Made by a program: the position numbers and the translations under genes
The notes under the pieces: model-generated
Database searches by the model: none
Seen by the model: the letters and a program-made list of their open reading frames with translations, nothing else
What the model was told of the DNA's origin: nothing
From: Balamuthia mandrillaris
Lineage: Eukaryota > Discosea > Longamoebia > Balamuthiidae
Length of the DNA stretch: 37,369 nt
Direction: 5' to 3'
NCBI GenBank assembly: GCA_031835245.1
Contig: JAVKOQ010000444.1
Coordinates: 1 to 37,369 of the forward strand
Part shown: piece after piece, positions 9,278 to 19,704 of the stretch
How the letters are laid out: every line of letters starts with the position of its first letter
Numbering within the stretch: the stretch's first letter is position 1

Positions 9278-12200
9278 ATGGTACTTACGGTTACAGAACA
9301 TATGGAAGTTCCATATGCGATAGAAGGGACGTTCCTTGAGTTGTTTGAAAAGATACCTATACCTCCTCCCAACGATGAGCTAGGTCAAGATTTGTTCAAA
9401 TACCCTACTGTCCTTTGGGAAGCTTCAGAGGCGCTGCAGAAGATGGCCCTCCTTTTGCGGAGGGAAGAAAACAAAGTTCTCTTCGTGGAGGAAGGTGGAC
9501 TGCAGCTGCTTGCTCAGGTGCTTCAATTTTGCGAAGGCCCTCTTGCCCCTGGCGATCCTCCTGGCAAAGAGTTGCTTCTACAGCGAACCAGAAAGTATTG
9601 CATGAAAGCGGTGAAGAGATTCAAGCGCGAATTGGAAAGCTACAAGATCATTGGCCTCTCCGACAAGGAAGTGGCTGTTCTTCGGGGAGCCGTATCAAGA
9701 AGCATTCTGTTGGGTTCTGCTAGGACCAAGGAGGTCAGCGATGAAAGACACACAGACCATTTGCCGTCTGACGGGAGGGCGCTCATCGAGATGCAGGCCG
9801 CTCAATACGCAAACGATGCGGTTTTGCCGCAACAGGAAGCAGCAACTGAAGAGAAACAGAGCATCACTGATGAGCAAGCCACGCCAGGGCAGAAAGAAAA
9901 GCTAAGAGTTGCAGAGATAACGAGCAGCCCGAGCCAAGTAGAGCGACGCGCAAGCGCAGAGATGGCCAGGCAAAGCACCATCGAAAAAGAGGCAGGGGAG
10001 GGGATTGTCAGGAAAAGCAGCACCACACAACAGCAGCCACAAAGGCTAAAACCACTTCCTGCGTCTCCGCTGGCTCAACGAGCAGAAGGAATCCGTCCTG
10101 TACCTCCACAGGCTGACTCTAGACCTTACAACGCTCCTCCACGTCACCCAATGGCACACACGAACGAGCGTGAACCAATCAAAGTGGTGCCAAGCATCTC
10201 AGTGCAACAACGCGCCTCGGTCATGCCGGTGATGGGAGTTATGCCGATGCCCTCCCGCCAACAAGCTTCCGCCAAGCCCTCTCCTTTTCCTACAGCAGTG
10301 TCAGCTCCTACACCAGTACCATTGCCTACAACTATTACATTAGCAGTGCCCGACACCCACATGAACGGTACTCCTTCTAATTCTTCTGTAGGCAACTTGG
10401 AAGCTAACCTGTTCACACAACAGACGACGAAAAAGATACCAGGCAGAAATCCTCTGCTAAGAAAAAAGTGCTCATCCATTCCAGAGCTCCATTGCAGAGT
10501 AGGCCCAAATACTTGGAACGGGAATCTCCTTCCACAGAACTGGACGCACTACTAACTCGACTCGTGCAAGAGAGCGACATTGCCTCCCGTTACGAAGTGG
10601 TGAGAGACCATTTTAATTATTTGAGGGTAGAAACAAAGAACAAGAAATACAGCGCGAAGCCAGTAGTTTTAGCATGTACCGGATCTGCTCTTTATTGCAT
10701 CGATGCAACCACATTGGCAGGAGTGGAGTGTGGATGGACATACGACCAAATCCATGCCGTCAGGATTGATGATAGCAGTTTGAATGCCCCCATAAATAAC
10801 TTAGGAGAAGAATTAGCAGAGCCTTTATCGATGTTTAATGGAGAACCTCTTCGGTTGATATGCATAGCGTTACAACAAGTTAGTTGAACTTCTCGTTTTT
10901 TCTTCATCTCTCCTGTTTTCTTTGTTCTTTGTTCTTTTCCTTTCGTCTAACATTGCAACAACCAACCATATGGCAGGGAGGACTGCATCACTTTGTGGAA
11001 CATCGTCGGGCGGATCTGAAAGATCTCTTGCAGTGTATCAACAGAGGGCGATTATCGATTGCTACGATAAAGGTTTGTCCACCTTAGTATCAACTGATAA
11101 CCAAAACTCACGTTTGTTTGCATCATGAAGCAAGTTCAGCTTTGCGAGTTGGCACCTACATCCTATTCTTTCTTACAGCCTCATGGAATGGATCTATTTA
11201 CCAATGTACTGTCTGCAAATCTTCTATTCCCTCTTCGACGCCGGTACTAACCAATTTGTTTATAGAAATCAAAGATAGAGCCTGTGTTGGAAGCCTTGGC
11301 AGTGGCCGGCTTTACTGAGCAGGACATATGGGAAGGTAATCTTGACCTTCCTAAGGTTATCCAGCAATTCAAAGAAACAGCCCTTCAGGATGTTTTCCGT
11401 ACGTTCGCCCTCCACGTTGCAGACAAATGTACGCTAATACGCGGTTTTCTTCAGAACAACGGGACAAAGATTATGTTGTGATATTCCTTTTACCGGAGGG
11501 CGACGCCTTTGGTGGACTGTTCCGTAAGCTATATCGAGTTGGGTCCAATGTACCAGTAAAAAAGGTGAAGTTAATGCCTTACAGAGAAGGAGAGCAAGTA
11601 TTTTAACACGTTTGTACAGATACTGCGCACGTTGTGCAATAGGCTCAATGTTGATCCGCAGAAATATTGCCTTACAACCCTTTCAGGTTGTCCTATCAGT
11701 TCGGAGGAGGTTTTGGCTTCCTATGGTCTTGGTTCTTTATTCGAAAACTGGCAACTGAAACTCATTGAAAATGGTCAGTTAGAGTTGATCTAAGTGTTGA
11801 TGTACTGTCACGTTGCACCAGATAACAAACTACCACCAACTCCAGATGCGCCAACCAACACTGGCAATTATGTTGTTGAGTTCCAGCTTCCGGGTACACC
11901 AGCTTTCTCTGGTTTGCTTAGGAAGGCTCTTAAAGTGGATGCCTACCGCCCCATAGAGGAGGTAATGTACCTTTCTTTTTTTTTGTTTGCATCCTGATTA
12001 GTCTTTTGAGTCTATGAACATGCAAAGTATGGCCATAACTGACATACTTCGAAGGTGGTCAGCTTCTTGTGTTCCAGGATCAAAGTGTCTAACCCGCATC
12101 ACTATGGCATCATGTCGTTAGACGGATCGAGGGAGTTGGTGCGTTTTATTCTCTTCTCTTTCTCCCCTCTCACCAGCAGTTGGGCTAACAAACACTCATT

Positions 12201-12685
12201 AATATTCCTAGAGCAACTCTGAAGTGCTCTCAGATTTAGGATTAGGGGTCAAGTTTCCAACTTGCAAGTTGCAGCTTATCCAAAAGAATTTTCCACTGGG
12301 CACCGATCCTGTTGCTGGTTTGTTCCTCCTCTCAAAGTTGCCTCTTCTCGTGTTACAGGAGGGGAGGGAACTAGAGATCACGGTTCTTTATCTCCAGCTC
12401 ACCCTTTAAATGTACCTCCGAACACAGACAAGAAACTTGTGGTTAGCCTGCTCAACGACCTCATCGCCAACGCAGTGGATATTGTTCGCCAGAGAAAGGA
12501 GCAGCGGGTACAGAGTATTTGTCAACAAATAGTTCTTTCGATTGTAGAACACGTGTGCTTTGAATGTGAAAGAGCCAATACTATCCCTCCTCGCGTTGCC
12601 CTTCTCAGTGGCGAAGCAAGAAAGCAGTTCTATGAACGCCTTGCTTATCATGAGAAACAAGAGTTTGCCCTTTGCCCAATGTAAG

Positions 12686-12716
<31 letters not shown>

Positions 12717-13469
12717 GGCTTCATTTGCTAGATGGAAGCTTACAAGCATTTGTGCAATCAGAAACGCCTACAAACGAATAACAAGTAAAACAAAAGATGC
12801 AGCAATAACACCACTGCAGCTACCCCACTCCCTACAAAACAACCACAACCGCTACATTGCGGGGGCTCCTCTTCCACCATCCGCAACAGCTGGGCAAGCA
12901 GCATCAGTTGGTGGTTTCCCAGACCGCAAATTCGGTTATATTCCACCCCAACAACTCCGCAAAGTGAAAGGTGCCACATTGCTCAACACTGCCGCCGGCG
13001 TCACTCAAAGCGACATTCAAAACCAGAAAAGGTTCCTGTTCTTCTCCCCCCCTCCTCCCCACTTTCTCTGTTTGGGTGCATGCAGCAACCGACTGACGAT
13101 GTTGGCAATGCACCCACCGGCAGTGCTCTCCGCACAGCTAGACCTGAACAAACACAAGCAGCAGCTCCAATACCAAGAAGAAGGCCAAGCTTCTCGTTAA
13201 TTCAGGCTGGCACAGAGGAGCTAATGGCCAAACTGAAAAGACGTAACGAGGTCATACGCTCTGCGGCCACAGGAGGAGCACCAGCACCACAACCATTGCC
13301 TCTTCCAACAGGAGGTAGCATGCCAGTGCCGGCTTCCTACCAGCTGCATCCTCTCCCGCCGATACAACAACAACCTTCGCCCCTCTTGATAGAGGAGCTA
13401 GAGGAGATAGGAGAAGTAGAAGAGGAGGAAGAAGATGTTGAGGAAGAGGAGGAGGGGGCAGAGGTGTAG
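9278..13469 (+). CDS. Multidomain protein: ARM-like start, PH-like domain, two ubiquitin-like domains
   Basis: I do not recognise the family. Exons: 9278-10878, 10977-11072, 11131-11205, 11266-11398, 11455-11564, 11620-11773, 11822-11961, 12055-12138, 12212-12317, 12359-12680, 12732-13031, 13124-13469. With one base missing from the A6 run at 10462-10467, they total about 1155 residues. In order: a helical segment (LWEASEALQKMALLLRR); about 240 residues of P/Q/S-rich linker; a PH- or TH1-like domain (YLRVETKNKKYSAKPVVLA, then SALYCIDATTL); a helical region; two tandem beta-grasp copies (YVVIFLLP...AFGGLFRK and YVVEFQLP...AFSGLLRK, both reaching a YGLG or LGLG turn and KL-LI end); a helical region with QRKEQRVQSICQQIVLSIVE; and a Pro-rich, acidic tail. 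These parts suggest a membrane- or GTPase-linked scaffold. The acceptor at 13123 is the least certain. Confidence 0.7.
12689..12716. repeat. (CT)n tract in an intron of the UBL gene
   Basis: A pure CT run lies in the intron 12681-12731. It supplies the polypyrimidine tract for the acceptor TTTGCTAG. Confidence 0.85.
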
Positions 13470-13619
13470 TTTGCACTGTTGTATTTGTGTTGTGACTTTT
13501 GTTGGTGTCTAGGAATATGTTTCTTCTTGCCTTTCGGGTTTAGCACCAAAACACACTCACAAAAAGATAGAGGAAAGCAAACGAGAAGAACTGAAAACAA
13601 AAGAGGAGGCAGGTAGCAA
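13470..13619. other. Convergent intergenic gap
   Basis: 150 bases separate the 3' ends of the UBL gene and the AsnRS gene. No gene or clear shared polyadenylation signal is seen. Confidence 0.5.
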
Positions 13620-15506
13620 CTAGAACTCACAGTGCCTGGGGTATCTGGGGAACGGAATGGCATCTCGAATGTTGTCAACGCCGGTTGTATACAGCACAAG
13701 GCGTTCAAAGCCAACACCAAAACCTGAATGAGGGACCGTGCCGAACCTGCGGAGGTCCAGGTAGGGTGCGTAAGCCTGTTCATCAAGGCCTGGCGTCGAC
13801 CTTATCCTGCAAACATCAAAGAAAAAAGGAGAAAGAAAATGAAAGCATGAGTACGAGTGGGTGGCAATATGCTATAAACACAGAACGTACTTTTCAAGCA
13901 ACTTCTCAAGCCTTTCCTCCCTCTGACTGCCACCCATAAGCTCTCCGACTTTGGGGACCAAGACATCCATGGCGGCAACGGTCTTACCGTCCTCGTTGAG
14001 ACGCATGTAGAACGCCTTGATGTCCTTAGGGTAGTCGGTAACGATGACAGGACCCTTGTAGATGTTTTCGGTGATATAGCGCTCGTGCTCAGAGGACAAG
14101 TCAATGCCCCACTCAACAGGGTGCTCGAACTTGGCTCCTGATTTGATGAGCTGCTCCACAGCAGAGGTGTAGGTGATCCTCCTGAAAGGGGTGCTGACGA
14201 CCTCCTCAAGCCTTTTCACGAGTCCGGGCTTCTGTTGCTTCTCAAAGTACTGAAGATCATCCATGCAGTTCTCAAGGACATATTGAATGACAAACTTCAA
14301 AAAATCTTCCGCCAGATCCATGTTGTCATGAATGTCTCCGAAAGCAATCTCCGGCTCAATCATCCAAAACTCAGCCAAGTGGCGAGCAGTGTTGGAGTCC
14401 TCAGCCCTGAAAGTGGGTCCAAAGGTGTAAACGTTGCTGAGGGCACAGGCGTAGTGCTCGGCGTTGAGCTGTCCGCTGACAGTGAGGAAAGCAGGTTTAG
14501 AGAAAAAGTCGGCCGCATAGTCAATGTCCCCTGTGTTGGTTGTTGGAATGTCACTGGTCTTTTTTGCTTTGGAGAGCAGTGTGGTCACTTGGAACATTTC
14601 TCCAGCGCCCTCGCAGTCAGAGGCCGTGATGAGAGGTGTATGCACATACAAGAAACCTCTCTCTTGGAAAAACTTGTGCACGGCAAATGCCAACGCGTTA
14701 CGAACTCTGGCCACTGAACCGATCTACAACAGAATTCAGAATTGTGAGGTGGATAGGAAGAAGGGAATGGGATAAAGCAATGGTGCGCAGAAGAACGTAC
14801 AAAGTTAGTCCTAGGACGAAGATGAGCAATGGTACGCAAAAACTCAAGGGAGTGCTCCTTTTTGGCCAGGGGATAGGCATCCGGGTGAGCCGGTACCAAC
14901 CAAAGCCACCTCGTAGACAAGCAGTTCCACCTTCTGACCCTTTCCTTTGCTCTGCACGAGACGGCCACGGGCGCAGATGGAGGAACCGGTGTAGCCGTTC
15001 TTGGACAGGTCGTCAAAGCCAGGGCGACTCTTGTCCACCACCAATTGAAGGCCTTGCAGAGTAGAACCGTCATTCAACTCCACAAAGGCAAACGCTCCCT
15101 TGCCCTGGACGCGCATGGTTCGGACCCAACCGGCCACTGTGATGACCTGACCAATGAGCTTCTCGCCCTTGTCCTTCCGGCCAAGGATTTCTTTGATGAC
15201 CAAGCGACCAGCAAAGATGTGGCGGCCGCTGGGCTTTTCTAACTCAAGGCGACTCTGAAGGTCCTTGGTCGCTGCGCGCAACTGGTTTTGGTTAAGCACA
15301 ATGGGACCCCAGGTGAGTGTCTACTTTGAAAACAAATAGCAACAACAGAAAGAGAGACACGAGAAGAGGAAATAAGGGGAGTGCCCGTGTCCACATACCC
15401 TTTTGATTTCCTCGAGAGCTTCCTCCAGGGTCTTGGGTTGTTCTTCCTCCTCGGAAGGGGACCCCTCCACTTCCTTGTTCTTCTCTTCCTTGAAGTGGTC
15501 CGACAT
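13620..15506 (-). CDS. Asparaginyl-tRNA synthetase, bacterial/plant type
   Basis: Exons 15506-15399, 15320-14801, 14723-13891 and 13806-13620 give about 548 residues once one surplus base is allowed for. The class II enzyme joins asparagine to tRNA-Asn. Seen: a short acidic N-terminal extension (no obvious mitochondrial presequence); an OB-fold anticodon-binding domain ([20 protein letters not shown], then [16 protein letters not shown]); [18 protein letters not shown]; motif 1 around [16 protein letters not shown]; motif 2 [32 protein letters not shown] and [20 protein letters not shown]; motif 3 [10 protein letters not shown]; and an [10 protein letters not shown] terminus. These match Escherichia coli AsnS and plant AsnRS far better than the animal cytosolic enzyme. 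One extra base lies in GGTACC at 14892-14897, between VALVG and [12 protein letters not shown]. The gene is divergent from the PIP5K gene. Confidence 0.95.
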
Positions 15507-15947
15507 TTTCTGTGGTGGTGGTGGTGGTGGTGGTGGTGGTGGTGGTGGTGGTTTGCTCGGGGCAGCAGTCACTCAGGGGTGGGTTGGGCAGTCGTAGGGA
15601 CGAAAGTGAAGTGTTGCTTGCGTTGGCGAAACGAAAAAAAAAAAAGGGGGGGAGGGTAAGTGGTGGGTGGTGCTGGTTAAGGCGGCGGCCTGAATGACGT
15701 GCTTGAGGAGCGGTGAGTGGAGGGTGGCAGACCAGAAACACAAGCATGACATCACCAGCCGAGATAATAGCCCCCCCACAAATTTGTAACTCCCCTCTCA
15801 CTTAGCGGCAGAAGAAGAAGAACGACCGCCGCTAGGGGGCCCCACCCACCCTCCCTCTCCGGCATCCCACCCGCAAAAACAACCCTCCTCCGCTTCTCCT
15901 TCCTCTCCCCGCCATCATCAACAGTGGGCATTCCCCCTTCAATAACA
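15507..15947. promoter_or_regulatory. Divergent promoter of AsnRS (-) and PIP5K (+)
   Basis: This 441-bp stretch lies between two divergent ATGs. It starts with a (GGT)13 run in the AsnRS leader. It also has an A12 run followed by G-rich sequence (15633-15658) and a C-rich tract before the PIP5K start. No coding region is supported; the open frames through the GGT array are repeat artefacts. Confidence 0.6.
15514..15552. repeat. (GGT)13 microsatellite
   Basis: Thirteen perfect GGT units lie 8 bases upstream of the AsnRS start codon, so they are CCA repeats in its 5' leader. Confidence 0.95.
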
Positions 15948-18900
15948 ATGCAACAAGCAGCCGGAGGAGGGAGCCGCCGAGGACTGCCCCCCTCCTTGCC
16001 ACCGCCTCAAGGGCGCTCTCAGTTACCATTAGTAATGCCTTCTCCTTCTCCTTCTTCTCGTGCTGTTAGCGCTGCTGGGACCTCTGGGGGTGGTGGTGCA
16101 GCTCCGAAGCCACTGCCGCAACCACGACCACGACAGCAAATGCAAGCACATTTGCCCACAGCTGCTTCCGCTGCAACTTCCAACCAAACAACAGCTGCGG
16201 CAGCATCGGTGCGTAGCCCAGTGGAAGGTGGAGGAGGGCATTTGCTCGGGCGAGCTTATGGCTCTGCAAGAGCTCTGCGTCACCCCACTAAGAGCACCGC
16301 CCTTGCTGCCGCCCCTACTCCAACCATTACCTCTGATACAACCAGGAGTGGTGCTGCCGCTGTTCCCAAAAGTGCACCCCCACGTCCTCCTAGGACACGT
16401 TCCCATGATACCATCTCACGCAATGCTGTTTCCCCTGAACTATCTCACCAGCAGGAGCACCGCCTCCAACAGCAGCAGCATAGCCACAGCTACCGCCCTA
16501 GCCTTCATACGAATACAAATGCCAACAACAGCAACAACAACACCAACGTTAACCCTCCTACTACCACGATAATAGCGGCCGCTGTGTCTACGGATTCCTC
16601 TACTCCATTAGCAACCAACCAAGGCGCTAGTACGGCCTCCGTCTTAATCACTGCTGCTACTACCACTCTCCCGAGCAGCTCTACTGCCAATACCACCAGT
16701 ACTGCTGAGACAGGTTCCACTCTGAAGAAGCTGTTTCTTCCCTGGTCTTCACTTAGGAATGATAGCAACAACAACAACAACCAGTTCTCAATATCATCTC
16801 CTTCCAACTTTAGGCGCATAGGCAAGGCCAATGATACCACTGTTCCATCTCCTGCCCCAACTCCATCCGCTAGCGCTGCGAACACTCTATTGCCAGCAAC
16901 AAGTAGCAGCAGCTCTTCTTCTGCTCGCTCTCCTTCTTCTTCCTCCGTCTTGATAGCGTCATCTGTAGCACCAACTGTCTCTGCACCTAAACTTATCAGT
17001 TACACCCGCCGCCGTCGAAGGTTCGTTCATTATCTATCTCCTTGTGTTTTTCTTCCTGTTTCTGTGAGGTGTGATTGTTTAAAAAACCAACAAATAAACG
17101 CAGCCGGAGCTTGGATGGTGGCGATGATCCCAGAAAACTAGAAGGAGCAAGAGGAGGTACAGCAGCAAACAGAGGAGGAGAAACGGGGCGCAGCCATCGT
17201 ACGGGTGTAACGACGTCCGGCACGATGCGGGCTACATCCACCGCCAGGAGCCCACCCGACAAGAGACCAATGGGTCCCGGTGCAACCCAGGAGGAAGTTC
17301 CACCACGACCACCGCCTTCCCAACTGCTTGTGGCAACCACAAAAGTTAGATCAGGAACAACAATTGCGGCTGCTCGTTCATTACATAGGACCACCGCCAA
17401 CGTCACCCCTCCAACAACAACTACAGTACATCGTGCAGTAGAAAAAACAGCATCAATAAGTAAAGTGGAAGATAAAGTGGAGGTAGATGAGCTGAAGCGG
17501 TATGGTTGGGTTAGGGTTGTTCTAGCGGGAGACGATGAACGAGAGGAGGAGATCGATGTCGCGAAAGAGCTCTCATTAACCAATAGTTTGGAGGAGCGAG
17601 GAAAAGGAGAAGGCCAGAAGGTGACCTTATCTACTATCAAGGAAGGAAGAGCTACAACAAGCAGGCCTAATAGCGGCTCTAGCGGTACCAGTGATGATGG
17701 CAACGGCAGTGGTGGCAGTGGAGATATTGCCAAGGACAGGAATGACATGGTGTCCGAGTCAGATGACAGAAGTGGATGGGTAAAACGTCTGATACAGCAA
17801 GAGCAAGAGCGGCTACGGCGTCTGCCTTTCATCCCATCTGGCGCGGATAACGACTCTGTTGTTGGTGCAGGAAAGTCCCCCAAAGAAACGGATAGCTACG
17901 AAGAAGGAAAAGAAGAACAGAAAGAAGAAGAGAAAGAAGAACTGGAATTGGAGGAAACCAGCGATAAGCCCGCCCGCAAAAAGGAAGTTATGATGAGACA
18001 CAGGATGAGGCAGGGTATACGTTACGCCATCGAACTATCTCTGCAGCGCCACCCTATCACCCGCTTTCCGGATATACATGGCGCTGCTGCCTACTACGGT
18101 GCTTCAATCGCGGCTTTGGCCAAAGAAATGTCATCCTTCCTCGGCATGAACAAACAACCCAACTCCAAGCAACAACAACAACACGAACAACCCACAGCAC
18201 GCCCTCCCCTATTACCACAACGACCAAATGTTGCTGATCGCCGTTTCGTTGAGGAGGACTTTAAGGACAAAAACACGTTTACCTTGAAGAAGGACGAAGA
18301 CAAGTTTGTTTTTCGAGAGTATGCCCCTCTTGTTTTCCGAGAGCTTCGGCACAGAGCTGGCTTTAGCGAGGACGATTATGTGGTTTGTATTTGTTATAAC
18401 TTTCTCGCTCTCCATTAAGTTGCTGATGCACACAAAGCGTTCTGTTTGTAAAGAAGGATTTTCAGACTTGGCATTCTCGGGCAAAAGTGGCAATTTTTTG
18501 TACATAACAAAGGACAACCAATTTGGTATGCTATCAATAATGAGTGTTTGTTACCAAGTATGACTTACCTTTTGGGTATTCTCCTTTACTGCTAGTTCTT
18601 AAAACTATGCCGCCTGCTGAGACTAAATTTCTAAGACGGATACTCACTCATTACTATGAGGTAAGCTATCATCTTCAACCTGTTAAGTTTGTTTGGGTTG
18701 CGTTGTTCGCTGGTAACTGATTCTCTTGGAAAAGCATCTATGTAAAGATGGGGAGTCTTTGTTAACGCGGTTTGTGGGAATGTATCGCATGAAAATGTCA
18801 GCTGTAGACGAAGTTCGCTTTATAGTAATGCTAAACATTTTTGCCACTCCAAAGAAGATCCACGAGCGGTATGACTTGAAGGTAAGTGTAGCAAGTGCGG

Positions 18901-19574
18901 AAATAAGAAGCTGTGATCAACCTTTGAAATTTACACTAGGGATCTACTGTGGGAAGGCAGACATTATTTTCATGTACGATGGATAAACCTATAGACGCCC
19001 TCATGTTAAAAGATTTGGATCTGATAGGCCGCTTCCGGATGGCTCTTGGTACAGAGCGCAAAGCACGATTTGTATCACTCCTCCAAAGAGATGCAGAGGT
19101 ATCCCAGTTACCTATGGCCTTCTGTATGCTCTGTTCCTGGATTAATTACTCTCTCCCTCTCCTCTCTCTCGCTCTCTCCAGTTCTTGGCAAGCTTTGGCA
19201 TTATAGACTACAGCTTGTTGCTGGGCGTCCACTTCTTGGATAGAGAAGAAAATGAACCAGTGATAACCCCACTAAGGTGAAGTGCATTGTGCATTGCTAA
19301 CTAATCAGCTCTTAGTAACTTATGTTGTATTCAAAACAGCGCCACTCAACTGAAAAGAGCAGACGGGGGCATCTTTGCCAGCGACAACGATCGAATGCCA
19401 AAGAACGCCATTTACTACTGCGCCATAATTGACATATTGCAACCGTACAACACCAAAAAAGTGCTGGAGCACAACATGAAGGCCTTGGTTTACAACAAAG
19501 ACGGTATTTCCGTCTGTTCTCCACAAAAGTATGTGGAACGGTTTCTTCGGTTCATAACCAACTACATCGACTGA
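15948..19574 (+). CDS. Phosphatidylinositol phosphate kinase, probable PI4P 5-kinase
   Basis: Exons 15948-17020, 17104-18382, 18420-18525, 18596-18660, 18735-18881, 18940-19098, 19182-19276 and 19340-19574 join in frame to 1052 residues. The first ~620 are low-complexity (Ser/Thr/Ala/Pro, Asn and Gln runs, then acidic). The PIPK domain fills the C terminus: REYAPLVFRELRHRAG, SGKSGNFLYITKD (phosphate-binding loop), FVLKTM (ATP lysine), FVGMYRMKM, GSTVGRQ, DLIGRFRMAL, FGIIDYSLLLGVH, and AIIDILQPYNTKKVLEHNMK leading to YVERFLRFI. In the activation loop, LEH carries the Glu typical of type I PI4P 5-kinases; type II enzymes have Ala there (known from the family). It would make PI(4,5)P2 at membranes. 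No MORN repeats or transmembrane segments are seen. The start is the first in-frame ATG. It converges on the STE20-like kinase gene. Confidence 0.93.
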
Positions 19575-19639
19575 CGAATGGTTGCAGAAGGAGATTAAGG
19601 CGGCGCCCTGTGAAGGAGATCATTTGTATCACATACTGC

Positions 19640-19645
19640 TTTATT
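19640..19645 (-). terminator. AATAAA polyadenylation signal of the CRIB-STE20 kinase gene
   Basis: TTTATT on the plus strand reads AATAAA on the minus strand, 60 bases beyond the stop codon at 19705-19707. It lies in the 130-bp gap before the convergent PIP5K stop. Confidence 0.5.
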
Positions 19646-19704
19646 TGATCCTCCCTTTCGCACCCAAACATACACAGTCAAAGAGGTTCATGGCGGTGCT
19701 GCAC

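Noticed and set aside
9169-9372. Minus-strand frame with a long Glu-Gln repeat
   Set aside because: It is the reverse of the TTCTTG array, with no conserved flanks.
12964-13200. Alternative exon ending in QEEGQASR using the acceptor at 13085
   Set aside because: Open and possible, but the acceptor at 13123 joins a longer coding tail in frame. Kept as an uncertainty, not as a separate call.
13337-13786. Minus-strand Ser-rich frame overlapping the UBL and AsnRS 3' ends
   Set aside because: Antisense of the acidic GAG-rich tail; AsnRS exon 4 explains the rest in another frame.
15381-15700. Plus-strand poly-Trp, poly-Val and poly-Gly frames
   Set aside because: Frame products of the GGT repeat in the AsnRS leader.
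16996-17883. 295-residue minus-strand open frame
   Set aside because: Antisense of the PIP5K low-complexity exon. Codon-biased simple sequence gives long false frames; no motif.
19582-19704. Extra 3' exon for the CRIB kinase, using a donor at AAG|GTGAGC near 19716
   Set aside because: The donor and a CTTCACAG acceptor exist, but the exon would run antisense through conserved PIP5K coding sequence, and an AATAAA lies between.
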